From contig JAQVNJ010000028.1 in NCBI GenBank assembly GCA_028703175.1, positions 1-52,518 on the forward strand: a stretch of DNA of 52,518 nucleotides, read 5' to 3'. Below are positions 37,201 to 45,506 of the stretch, in pieces; positions within the stretch are counted from its first letter, which is position 1; every line of letters starts with the position of its first letter. The position numbers and the translations under genes were made by a program. The notes beneath the pieces are model-generated. The model did not search any database and was not told the origin of the DNA. It worked only from the letters and a program-made list of their open reading frames with translations. The stretch comes from JAAYCB01 sp012744395 (GTDB lineage: Bacteria > Planctomycetota > Planctomycetia > Pirellulales > Thermoguttaceae).

Positions 37201-37225
37201 CGGCGGTCCGGACCGCCGCTACGGG
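37194..37225. repeat. Nearly perfect 32-bp palindrome spanning the stop codon of the GH38-like gene
   Basis: CCCGTA (37194-37199) and TACGGG (37220-37225) flank CGGCGGTCC|GGACCGCCG (37201-37218). Only one base on each side (A37200, C37219) fails to match. The TAA stop of the GH38-like gene is inside the left arm. As RNA it would form a very stable hairpin, but no T tract follows. It could be an mRNA end or a REP-like element. Confidence 0.8.
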
Positions 37226-37249
37226 CCCCGCGGTCAGGAGCGGCGCGCG

Positions 37250-37912
37250 ATGATTGTGACCATCGATGGCCCCGCCGGTGCGGGCAAGAGCACGGTTGCC
37301 CGACGCCTTGCGCAAAGGCTTGGTTTCGGATATCTCGACACCGGCGCCATGTACCGTGCCGTCGCGCTGGCCGGCCTGCGGACGGGCGTCGCTTGGAGCA
37401 GCGACGCGGACGTCGCCCGGCTCGCCGCGACCGCCGACGTTCGCTGGCAGGGCGATCGGATCCTCCTCGATGGCGCGGATGTCAGCGAGCAGGTGCGATC
37501 CAAGGAGATCACCGCGGCCGTCGGCCGCGCGGCCGACCACCCCCTGGTTCGCCAGCATCTAGTCGCTCTCCAGCGGCGCGCGGCCGAAGGCGTCTCGCTT
37601 GTCACGGAGGGGCGCGATCAGGGCTCGCTGGTCTTCCCCGATGCCGCCTGCAAGATCTTTCTCGACGCCGCCGCCGAGGAGAGGGCCCGACGCCGCGTCG
37701 CGGACTTCCGCGAACGGGGCGAGCAGGTCGATTTCGCAGCAGTCCTGGCGGACATCAACCGCCGCGACCGGGAAGATCGGTCCCGCCCGGTCGGACGGCT
37801 GGTCAAACCGGCCGACGCCGTCACGGTGAGCACCGACGGATTGACGATCGACGAGGTGGTCGATCACTTGCAGCGGATCGCGCAATCGCGGCTCTCCGCC
37901 GAACAGTCCTGA
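37250..37912 (+). CDS. cmk: Cytidylate kinase
   Basis: The 220-residue product phosphorylates CMP/dCMP with ATP. The P-loop is GPAGAGKST at 7-15, followed by LDTGAMYRAVAL. The LID-like part EERARRRVADFRERGEQVDF and INRRDREDRSRPVGRL contain the expected Arg/Asp residues. The usual GRDIGT motif reads EGRDQGSLVFP here, with Ile replaced by Gln. The start ATG has AGGAG 9 bases upstream; an in-frame earlier start overlaps the preceding gene. It lies directly before rpsA, a widespread cmk-rpsA arrangement. Confidence 0.95.
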   Translation: MIVTIDGPAGAGKSTVARRLAQRLGFGYLDTGAMYRAVALAGLRTGVAWSSDADVARLAATADVRWQGDRILLDGADVSEQVRSKEITAAVGRAADHPLVRQHLVALQRRAAEGVSLVTEGRDQGSLVFPDAACKIFLDAAAEERARRRVADFRERGEQVDFAAVLADINRRDREDRSRPVGRLVKPADAVTVSTDGLTIDEVVDHLQRIAQSRLSAEQS

Positions 37913-37942
37913 AAATCGATCCGCGACACCCCGCGAGCGCGA

Positions 37943-37971
37943 TTGCCGGAGGCGATCCGCTCTGATATATT
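37943..37971 (+). promoter_or_regulatory. Candidate extended -10 promoter of rpsA
   Basis: TTGCCG at 37943-37948, a 17-base spacer and TATATT at 37966-37971 with TGA immediately before it (TG extended -10) form a good sigma-70 promoter. The predicted rpsA leader is about 170 bases, long enough for the autogenous control known for S1 in other bacteria, though no specific element is identified here. Confidence 0.55.
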
Positions 37972-38147
37972 GGCCGGTTGCCGGTAGTCCGCAAAAGCCC
38001 CCCTGCGGAGGGTGGCCGGGCAGGCGGCAGATGGCTTTAGCAGCGACGGGCCACCACGGGCGCTCGAACGGTTCGAACCGTCCGGATTCCGACCTTTTCA
38101 GCAACTCCGCCTCTCGCTTCTTACGACCAGGATTTCAGCATTCGGTT

Positions 38148-39989
38148 ATGGTCAATCGCAACCTGATTCGAGGTCTCGACCTCAGCGAAGCAGAATGGGA
38201 ACAGGAACTCAACGCGGCCCTCGAGGGCGTCCCGCCTGAAGAGATCGACTGGGGTGGCGAAGAGGTCAGCGTCAACCAGATCGTCCAGGGCAGCATCATC
38301 CGCGTCGAAGGTGATTTTGTCCTCGTCGACGTCGGCTACAAGAGCGAAGGAATCATCCTCCGCAGCGAATGGGAAGAGTCCGAACCTCCCCCCCAGCCGG
38401 GTCAGACGCTGAAAGTGCTCATCGAGGAAGTCGAGGACGTGGCCGGGCCGGTCGACGACGTCCGCGGGATGATCAGCCTCAGCAAGCGCAAGGCTGAGAA
38501 GATCGAAGCCTGGATGAAGGTCATGGAGACCGTTCACGAAGGCGACGTCGTCACCGGGCTGGTGACGCGGAAGATCAAGGGCGGCCTGCTTGTCGATATC
38601 GGGGTGAACGTCTTTTTACCGGCCAGCCAGGTCGACATCCGCCGCCCCTCCGACATCGGCGATTACATCGGCCGGACCGTCCAGTGCATCGTCCTGAAGA
38701 TCGACGAATCCCGCCGCAATATTGTTGTCAGTCGCCGCGCCCTGATCGAGACGGAGCGGGCGGAGAAGAAATTGCAGCTGCTCAGCGTCCTCGAAGTCGG
38801 CCAGCGGCGCAAGGGCATCGTCAAGAACATCGCGGAATTCGGCGCCTTTGTCGATCTCGGCGGCATTGACGGCCTGCTGCACATTACCGACATGAGCTGG
38901 GGACGGATCAACCATCCCTCCGAAATCGTCGCCATCGACCAGGAGATCGAGGTTCAGATCCTGCACATCGACCACGAAAAGGAGAAGATCGCCCTGGGCC
39001 TGAAGCAGAAGACGCCCAGCCCCTGGGAATCGGTCGAAGAGAAGTACCCGATCGGCAGCCGCGCCAAGGGCGTGGTTGTCAACGTGATGAGCTACGGGGC
39101 TTTCGTCAAGCTCGAAGAAGGCATCGAGGGGCTCGTCCACATCAGCGAGATGTCGTGGACCAAGCGGATCAGCCATCCCAGCGAGCTGGTCCAAATCGAC
39201 GACGAAATCGAGGTCATGATCCTGGGGATCAACAAGGAGAAGCAGGAGATCTCCCTGGGCATGAAACAGACCCAGGAGAATCCGTGGGACCACGTCATCG
39301 ATCGCTACCCGCCGGGAACGGACGTCCACGGCAAGGTCCGCAACCTGACCAACTACGGCGCGTTCATCGAGATCGAAGAGGGCATCGACGGCTTGTTGCA
39401 CGTCAGCGACATGTCCTGGACCCGCAAGATCAGCCACCCCAACGAAGTCGTGGAGAAGGGCCAGGAAATCGAATGCCGCGTGATCTCCGTCGATCAAGAC
39501 CGGCGGCGGATCGCCCTGGGTCTGAAACAACTCTCGGAAGACCCCTGGGCCCGCGATATTCCCGCCAAGTATGAACCTGGCCAGCTGGTCACCGGAACGG
39601 TCACGAAGATCACCAACTTCGGCGTCTTCGTCGGCCTCCAGGATGGCCTCGAAGGGTTGCTGCACATCTCCGAACTCGCCGATCACAAGGTCGAGAATCC
39701 CGAGGAGATCGTCAAGGTCGGCGAGCAGATCGAGGTCAAGATCCTCCGCGTCGATCCCGACGAGCGGAAGATCGGTCTGTCCCGAAAACGCGTCGAGTGG
39801 GCGGAAGAAGCCGAAGCCGAGTCGGGGGCGGATACGGCCCGGTCGGCCGCCTCCGCGTCCAAGGTCGAACTGCGGGGTGGCGTCGGCGACAGCTCCGGGC
39901 CGCTCATCCAACCGATTCAACCCGTTGAAAAGGAAACCCCGCCCGCAGACCAATCGGGAGATGCCGATTCCACCGGTTCGGACGGTTAG
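38148..39989 (+). CDS. rpsA: 30S ribosomal protein S1
   Basis: The 613-residue product is ribosomal protein S1, which binds mRNA on the 30S subunit. Six S1 domains are visible. The first two are divergent (IVQGSIIRVEGDFVLVDVGY; GDVVTGLVTRKIKGGLLVDI). The other four follow the GxVxxxxxxGxFVxLxxGxEGLxHxSEM pattern (GAFVDLGGIDGLLHITDMSW, GAFVKLEEGIEGLVHISEMS, GAFIEIEEGIDGLLHVSDMS, GVFVGLQDGLEGLLHISELA). The start at MVNRNLIRGLDLS was preferred over the in-frame ATG at 38031 because of the family-like N-terminus. A Ser/Pro-rich tail closes it. Confidence 0.97.
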   Translation: MVNRNLIRGLDLSEAEWEQELNAALEGVPPEEIDWGGEEVSVNQIVQGSIIRVEGDFVLVDVGYKSEGIILRSEWEESEPPPQPGQTLKVLIEEVEDVAGPVDDVRGMISLSKRKAEKIEAWMKVMETVHEGDVVTGLVTRKIKGGLLVDIGVNVFLPASQVDIRRPSDIGDYIGRTVQCIVLKIDESRRNIVVSRRALIETERAEKKLQLLSVLEVGQRRKGIVKNIAEFGAFVDLGGIDGLLHITDMSWGRINHPSEIVAIDQEIEVQILHIDHEKEKIALGLKQKTPSPWESVEEKYPIGSRAKGVVVNVMSYGAFVKLEEGIEGLVHISEMSWTKRISHPSELVQIDDEIEVMILGINKEKQEISLGMKQTQENPWDHVIDRYPPGTDVHGKVRNLTNYGAFIEIEEGIDGLLHVSDMSWTRKISHPNEVVEKGQEIECRVISVDQDRRRIALGLKQLSEDPWARDIPAKYEPGQLVTGTVTKITNFGVFVGLQDGLEGLLHISELADHKVENPEEIVKVGEQIEVKILRVDPDERKIGLSRKRVEWAEEAEAESGADTARSAASASKVELRGGVGDSSGPLIQPIQPVEKETPPADQSGDADSTGSDG

Positions 39990-40046
39990 ACCCTCCGATT
40001 CGAGCGCCCTGGACGCCTCCCGACCAAGACGTCCGCCCGCATTCCC

Positions 40047-40087
40047 ACGACCCCGTCGGGCCTATCCGCCGGGGTCGTTCTTTTCCC
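40047..40087 (+). terminator. Rho-independent terminator after rpsA
   Basis: ACGACCCCG (40047-40055) pairs perfectly with CGGGGTCGT (40070-40078), with an additional inner CGG/CCG pairing, and is followed by TTCTTTTCC. It lies 58 bases after the rpsA stop. The remaining part of the 310-base gap to the sigma factor shows no clear promoter. Confidence 0.8.
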
Positions 40088-40299
40088 TACCGTCGGTGCC
40101 TCGGGCACATTCCTTCTACGGTGTCAATCCGCCGCCTTGTTGCAGAGCCCGCAAGGTTTGCGTCGATAGTTGCTCTTGACTGAGGACCTTTTGAGAAAAC
40201 GGCCGCCGGGCGTTCTGACGGCCGCGGCGGGCCAGCGTCGGCAAGCGTCTTCCCAAGGGTTCCGCGCCCGCCCATAACACACCAGTGACTTTCGTGCAA

Positions 40300-41151
40300 A
40301 TGAACGAAGCTGTGCAACGCGATTCCACGGAAACGGCCGTCCAGTCCCCCCTGGAAACCTATCTCCGTGAGATCAACGAGACTCCCCTGCTCAGCGGCAA
40401 TGACGAGCAGGAACTGGCGATCGCCATCGGCGAGGGATGCCCCGAGGCCCGCGACCGGATGGTCCGCGCCAACCTCCGCCTCGTGGTCAACATCGCGCGC
40501 GGCTACACCGGCAAGGGACTCGGACTCCAAGACCTGATCGAGGAGGGCAACCTCGGCCTGCTCCGCGCTGTCGAAGGCTTCGATCCGGCCATGGGCACGC
40601 GGTTCTCGACCTACGCCAGCTACTGGATCAAGCAGTCGATCAAGCGGGCGCTGATCAACTCCGCCAAGACCATCCGCATCCCCGCCTACATGGTCGAGCT
40701 GCTCTCCAAGTGGCGAAGGGCCAGCTCGCGGCTCGGGGAAGAACTCGGGCGGACCCCAACGGCGGAAGAAATCGCCCGCGTCCTCGGCCTCCCCCGAAAG
40801 AAACTCCCGATCATCAAGAAAGCCATCCGCATCTACAACCTCACGCCCCAGACCGATCAGCCCGACGCCGGCTGGTCGCTCGGCGAAATCGTCATGGACG
40901 AGCGCAGCCGCACCCCCGAGGAAGAACTCGTCGAACACGACAATCTCAAGCACGTCATGCGCCAGATGGAGACCATGGACTCCCGCGAGGCGACCGTTCT
41001 GCGGATGCGATTCGGACTCGACGACAACGAGCCGCGAACCCTCAAGGAGATCGGCGAGACGCTCGGGCTGACCCGCGAACGGGTCCGCCAGATCGAAACG
41101 GAAGCACTCAACAAGCTCGCCGAGAGCCTCGATGGTCCGCCCGTCACGTAG
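40300..41151 (+). CDS. Sigma-70 family RNA polymerase sigma factor, RpoD/RpoS type without region 1.1
   Basis: The 283-residue product has region 1.2 (SPLETYLREINETPLLSGND), region 2 at about 52-122 (RANLRLVVNIARGY, DLIEEGNLGLLRAVEGFDP, FSTYASYWIKQSIKRALI), region 3 (RLGEELGRTPTAEEIARVLG) and region 4 (LRMRFGLDD, TLKEIGETLGLTRERVRQIE). It lacks the acidic region 1.1 and the long non-conserved insert of full-length RpoD, so it is group 2-like or a short primary sigma. ATG 40300 was chosen over the in-frame GTG at 40285. No Shine-Dalgarno sequence is obvious. Confidence 0.92.
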   Translation: MNEAVQRDSTETAVQSPLETYLREINETPLLSGNDEQELAIAIGEGCPEARDRMVRANLRLVVNIARGYTGKGLGLQDLIEEGNLGLLRAVEGFDPAMGTRFSTYASYWIKQSIKRALINSAKTIRIPAYMVELLSKWRRASSRLGEELGRTPTAEEIARVLGLPRKKLPIIKKAIRIYNLTPQTDQPDAGWSLGEIVMDERSRTPEEELVEHDNLKHVMRQMETMDSREATVLRMRFGLDDNEPRTLKEIGETLGLTRERVRQIETEALNKLAESLDGPPVT

Positions 41152-41272
41152 AACGGGATTCATTCCGTTGGTCGGAGAACGGAGTTCACTCCACCTCGGC
41201 GGATTCCCCAGCTCCCGCTCTGCTGGTTGCCGCGCTGCAACTTCTCTGAGTCCCCAACTCCAGCTTGGGGAC
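41152..41272. repeat. Cluster of three short hairpins after the sigma factor gene
   Basis: AACGGGA TTCA TTCCGTT at 41152-41169 forms a 7-bp hairpin with one G-U pair and a TTCA loop, starting right after the stop codon. GGAG TTCA CTCC at 41181-41192 repeats the TTCA loop. GTCCCCAA/TTGGGGAC at 41250-41272 forms an 8-bp stem with a 7-base loop. None has a T tract. They look like degenerate members of a dispersed intergenic repeat. Confidence 0.6.
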
Positions 41273-42030
41273 CTCCAGCCTTCGCCGCGGCACTGCTGCC
41301 AGCCCGCCGCTCCGTTTCGGCGCGATGGACGGTTCCGGCTTCGAAACCATCCGCGTTCCGTGGAACCAGCGTGGCGCGGGTCCGCTCCGCACCACCCTGC
41401 CGGGCATCGCTGCGGTGGCGCCCGCAATATCTGCCTCCGCCAAGGGAACCGCCGGCAACGCACCCCGTCACGCGGGCCGCCCCAAAACAGACAATTTCTA
41501 GTAGCTTGTTGGAGGGTCTTGATATCGGCGCGCCTGCCGGCAATACTCACTCTTGTCAGGTCGCCGGTGAGGAGGACCGGTGGCCGCACAAAAACGCGCA
41601 ACCCCGCGAACGATCGCCAGGCGGATGAATCGGTGGCGTCTGGCGATTCGGCCCGGACGTGGGAGGAAGCAGGCCCGGCTGGCGTTGGGCCCGGCAACGC
41701 TCGGGCCAGTCGCCCCCGCACGAGCCTTCAATGCTTATTCCTACCACGCCACACTTAACGCTCATTGGGGGTGCGATAATGCACTACAGGGCGGATATTG
41801 CGTCGACCGGGTCTTTGGATCGGCGCCGCCGCGTTTTTGGGGCGGCCCCATGGAACGTCGGGCGGAACGTTGCATGGCGGCGATTTGCTGGCAACAATTG
41901 TAGGGTCTGCGTTTCCTGCAACGCAATTCACGACAGCTAGTGGATTCACAACGGCCTGCAAGGTGGTTCTACCAAGGGTCCCGAGAGGCTGGTGGGCCTG
42001 CGTTAAACTCAGCCAGGTGTGAGGTGACTC
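41273..42030. other. Long non-coding interval before the DUF1549/DUF1553 gene
   Basis: No convincing gene is seen; open frames on both strands are composition-driven and lack protein-like sequence. An extended -10 like element TGCGATAAT lies at 41772-41780, but no good -35 accompanies it, and the leader to the next gene would be about 250 bases. Confidence 0.4.
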
Positions 42031-45000
42031 GTGATCAGAACAAGGGCGATTCTACTTCTCGTGCTCGTGTTGGCATCCTCAGGCTCGTTTGCGGTCGGAT
42101 TTGCGATCGGAGCGGACAACGCCCAGGCGGCGCAAGCGGCTGCCGCCGCCTCCGATCGCGCCACCCCGGCGGATAACGATCAGGTGGCCGCCGCCAGGCA
42201 GGCATACCAGGCAGCGGATGAGACGGCCAAGTCGGCGGAAGCCGCGGTCGCCCCGCTCAGGACCGCCTTGCAGAAGGCCGACGCGGAATACGCCAACGCG
42301 AGCAAGGCAGCGAATACGAAACGGCAGCAGGCGACGGATGCGAAGAATCTGGCGGGCGAGCCCGGCGCCGAGGCGCTCAAGCAAGCCGAGTCGAATCTGC
42401 CCGTTGTCACCAAGGCCCTGGCCGACGCGATCGCCGCCAAACCCGCCTTGGACAAGGCGTTGGCCGACGTCCGCGCCGAGGCGATCCCGTTGCAGCAAGC
42501 CTACGAAGCGGCCGAGAAGGCCGCCCTGGAGGCGGAAGCCGCGGCGAAGGCCGCCCAGGACGCGGCCACCAGGCTCGACATGGAGGCCAAGACCGCCAGG
42601 GCCGACGCGGCAGCCAAGCGCAGAGCGGCCAACAACGTGAAGGCCGCCCTCGCCAAGGCTCGGCAGAGTGAGCAGCGGGCGGAGGCTCGGGCAGCAGCCG
42701 CTGCCCAGAGACGGACCGAAGCGGAGGCAGAGAAGAAGAAGGCCGACGAACGCCTGGCCAGTGCCAAGGCCCAGGTTGCCGCCGCCACCACCGCCTCGGC
42801 GGCAGCCGAAAAGGCCGCCCAGGACGCCGAGGCCCATGCCAAGGCGGTTTCCGCCGATGCCGCCAAGCCGGAGGAGGAGAAGAAGGCCGCCGCCGACCAG
42901 GCCGCCGCCAAACGCAAGGCGGCCAACGAGGCGAAGGCGGCCCTCGCCCAGACGAAGGCGGCCCAGCACGATGCCCAGAACCAGGCCGACGACGCGGCAG
43001 CCAAGCTCAACCAGGCGATCGAGCAGGAAAAGAAAATCGACGCCGCCTTGACCGACGCCAAGAACCAGGTAGCCGCCGCCAGCATGGTGCTGCCGCCAGC
43101 CGAAGAAGCGGCCGACCAGGCGGCGCGCGCCGCGGAGCAAAAGGAACAGGCGGCGGCCCAAGCCGCCGGAAAGCGCCGCGCGGCGGCCGATGCCACGACT
43201 GCCCTGGCGCAAGCGGAGCAGGCGCAGCAGCAAGCGGAGCCCCAGGCCGCGGCGGCAGCCAAGAAGCTGGCCGAACTCCAGTCGCAAGCCGCCGCCCCCG
43301 CCGAAAAGCTCGCCGCGGCGGAAGCGGAGAAGAAGGCGGCCGACGAGCGCCTGGCAGCCGCCAAGAAACAACTCGCCGCGACCACGGCCGCCAGCCAGGC
43401 GGCCCAGGAAGCGGCCAAGGAACTCATCCAGCTCGATGCGGCGAGCAAGCAGGCCGCGGCGTTGGCGGCCGACAAGCGCAAGGCGGCCGATGCGGCCAAG
43501 GCGGCCCTGGCCCCGGTGCAGCAGAAGCTGGAACAGGCGGCAACCCAGGCCAACGCCGCCGCGCAAAGCGTGACCACGGCCGAAGCGCGGAAAAAGGCCG
43601 CTGAAAAGGCCCTCGAAGACCTCAAGAAGCGGATCGCCGCGGCCAAGCAATCGCACGTGGCCGACGACGAAGCGGCCGACCAGGCGGAAGCCGTGGCCGC
43701 TCCGTTAAAGGAGAAAGCAGGCAAGGCCCGCGCCGCCTACGCGGCCGCCGTGAAGGCCGCCGAGGACAAGCGCGCCCTGGCCAACCAAGCTAAGGCCGAG
43801 TTGTACCGCCTGCTTGCCGCCAGGCGGGTGGCAAGCGTCATGGATCGTCCCGATCCGCCGAAACCGGCCGGCCGGATCGATGAAATCGTCTTCGCCAAGC
43901 TCAAGGCGCTGGGCATTCAGCCGGTGCTCTGTTCCGACGCGGTGTTTGTCCGCCGCGCCTATTTGGACGTGACGGGCAAGCTGCCGACCGCCGAAGAGGC
44001 GAAGACGTTCATCCAGGATGCGGACACGAACAAGCGCGTCGCGCTCGTCGATCGCCTCCTTGAACAGCCCACGCATGTCGATTATTGGGCGATGAAATGG
44101 AGCGACGTTCTGCGAATCAAGGCGGAGTTTCCCGTCAAACTCTGGCCCAACGCGGCCCAGGCCTATTACCGATGGGTGTGGCAGTCCATTTCCCAGAACA
44201 AGCCGTACGACCAGTTCGCCCGGGAACTGCTCACCTCCAGTGGGAGCAATTTCCGCGTTGGCCCGGTCAACTTCTACCGCGCCATCCAGGACCGGACCCC
44301 GCAGGGCATCGCCTCGGCCGTGGGGCTGGCACTGATGGGCGCGCGGGTCGACTTCTGGACGGAAGACCGGCGTGCCGGCATGGCCGCGTTCTTTTCGCAG
44401 GTCGGCTACAAGCCGACCAGCGAGTGGAAGGAGGAGATTGTCTTCTGGGACCCACTCAACTCGACCGCCGTGCCCGACTGCAACGCGCCGGGCGTCGACT
44501 CCGTGGCGGAAGCGGTCGCCGTCACCAACCAGATTCCCCAGGCGCTGGCTGCGCCGCTGAGCGAAAACGGGCCGCTGGCGGCCGTTTTTCCGGACGGTGC
44601 CAAGACCACGATTCCGTCCAGCCGCGATCCGCGCGAGGTGTTTGCCGAGTGGCTGATTCGCCCGGACAATCCCTGGCTTGCCAGGTCGATCGTCAACCGC
44701 ACGTGGGCCTGGGCGATGGGACGCGGCATCATCCACGAGCCCGACGACATTCGGGACGACAACCCGCCCAGCAACCCCGAACTGCTGGCGTACCTGGAGA
44801 AGGAGTTGATCTCCAGCGGCTACGATCTGAAGCACCTGAAGCGGCTGATCTTCACCTCGACCACGTACCAGTTTTCCTCGATCCCAAGGGTCCAAACGCC
44901 GGAAGCGCGTGCCAACTTCGCCAGCTACTTGTTGCAGCGCGTCGAGGCCGAAGTGCTGATCGACATGCTCAACCGGATCACCGGCAGTTCGGACCTCTAT

Positions 45001-45423
45001 ACCAGCGCTGTTCCGGAACCCTTCACCTATATCCCCAAGGGCATGCCCGCGGTCGCGCTGGCCGACGGGAGCACGACCGATTCCTTCCTCACGCTGTTCG
45101 GGCGTTCGGCCCGCGCCACGGGGATGGAAAGCGAGCGCGTCAGCGAACTCGCCTCGTCCCAGTGGCTGCACATGCTGAATTCGGGCCATGTACAGAACAA
45201 GCTCCAGAGCGGCCCCGCGCTTGCGGCATTGCTCTCCGCGGGCGGCCAACCGAAGGAGATCGTGGAGAGGCTCTACCTGGCAATCCTCTCACGATTGCCC
45301 ACGGATGCTGAGGTACAGGCAGCGGAGGAATACGCCAAGGCCGGAGTCGTCAAAGGGCGCGACGTCTGGATCGATCTCTCCTGGGCGCTGATCAACAGCC
45401 CCGAGTTTCTTCTGCGGCATTGA
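42031..45423 (+). CDS. Exported DUF1549/DUF1553 protein with a giant periodic Ala-rich coiled coil
   Basis: The 1130-residue product starts with a signal peptide (LLLVLVLASSGSFAVGFAIG). Residues about 30-590 are an Ala/Lys/Glu/Gln-rich coiled coil in which a KR-x-x-A motif recurs at residues 97, 196, 294, 381, 482 and 580, close to every 98 residues. From about 605 the planctomycete DUF1549 domain follows (AYLDVTGKLPTAEEAKTFI). DUF1553 then lies in about 855-1120 (WLIRPDNPWLARSIVNRTWA, LIFTSTTYQFSSIPR, LYLAILSRLPTDAEVQAAE). The usual PSD1 cytochrome with CxxCH is absent. GTG start with GAGGTGA upstream. It heads a three-gene cluster with DUF1501 and PPC proteins. Function of these families is unknown. 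Confidence 0.88.
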   Translation: MIRTRAILLLVLVLASSGSFAVGFAIGADNAQAAQAAAAASDRATPADNDQVAAARQAYQAADETAKSAEAAVAPLRTALQKADAEYANASKAANTKRQQATDAKNLAGEPGAEALKQAESNLPVVTKALADAIAAKPALDKALADVRAEAIPLQQAYEAAEKAALEAEAAAKAAQDAATRLDMEAKTARADAAAKRRAANNVKAALAKARQSEQRAEARAAAAAQRRTEAEAEKKKADERLASAKAQVAAATTASAAAEKAAQDAEAHAKAVSADAAKPEEEKKAAADQAAAKRKAANEAKAALAQTKAAQHDAQNQADDAAAKLNQAIEQEKKIDAALTDAKNQVAAASMVLPPAEEAADQAARAAEQKEQAAAQAAGKRRAAADATTALAQAEQAQQQAEPQAAAAAKKLAELQSQAAAPAEKLAAAEAEKKAADERLAAAKKQLAATTAASQAAQEAAKELIQLDAASKQAAALAADKRKAADAAKAALAPVQQKLEQAATQANAAAQSVTTAEARKKAAEKALEDLKKRIAAAKQSHVADDEAADQAEAVAAPLKEKAGKARAAYAAAVKAAEDKRALANQAKAELYRLLAARRVASVMDRPDPPKPAGRIDEIVFAKLKALGIQPVLCSDAVFVRRAYLDVTGKLPTAEEAKTFIQDADTNKRVALVDRLLEQPTHVDYWAMKWSDVLRIKAEFPVKLWPNAAQAYYRWVWQSISQNKPYDQFARELLTSSGSNFRVGPVNFYRAIQDRTPQGIASAVGLALMGARVDFWTEDRRAGMAAFFSQVGYKPTSEWKEEIVFWDPLNSTAVPDCNAPGVDSVAEAVAVTNQIPQALAAPLSENGPLAAVFPDGAKTTIPSSRDPREVFAEWLIRPDNPWLARSIVNRTWAWAMGRGIIHEPDDIRDDNPPSNPELLAYLEKELISSGYDLKHLKRLIFTSTTYQFSSIPRVQTPEARANFASYLLQRVEAEVLIDMLNRITGSSDLYTSAVPEPFTYIPKGMPAVALADGSTTDSFLTLFGRSARATGMESERVSELASSQWLHMLNSGHVQNKLQSGPALAALLSAGGQPKEIVERLYLAILSRLPTDAEVQAAEEYAKAGVVKGRDVWIDLSWALINSPEFLLRH

Positions 45424-45506
45424 TTGTTTACCGATCCGCTGACACGTAACACGGAACCATCGGTATTCTGGCACGACAGTCGAATGGGAGCGCGAGAAGG
45501 AGTGAC

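Noticed and set aside
41132..41758. 208-residue plus-strand frame after the sigma factor
   Set aside because: It starts inside the sigma gene and crosses the intergenic hairpins, with no protein-like sequence.
42031..45423. Cytochrome PSD1 domain in the DUF1549 protein
   Set aside because: No CxxCH haem motif is present anywhere in the protein.
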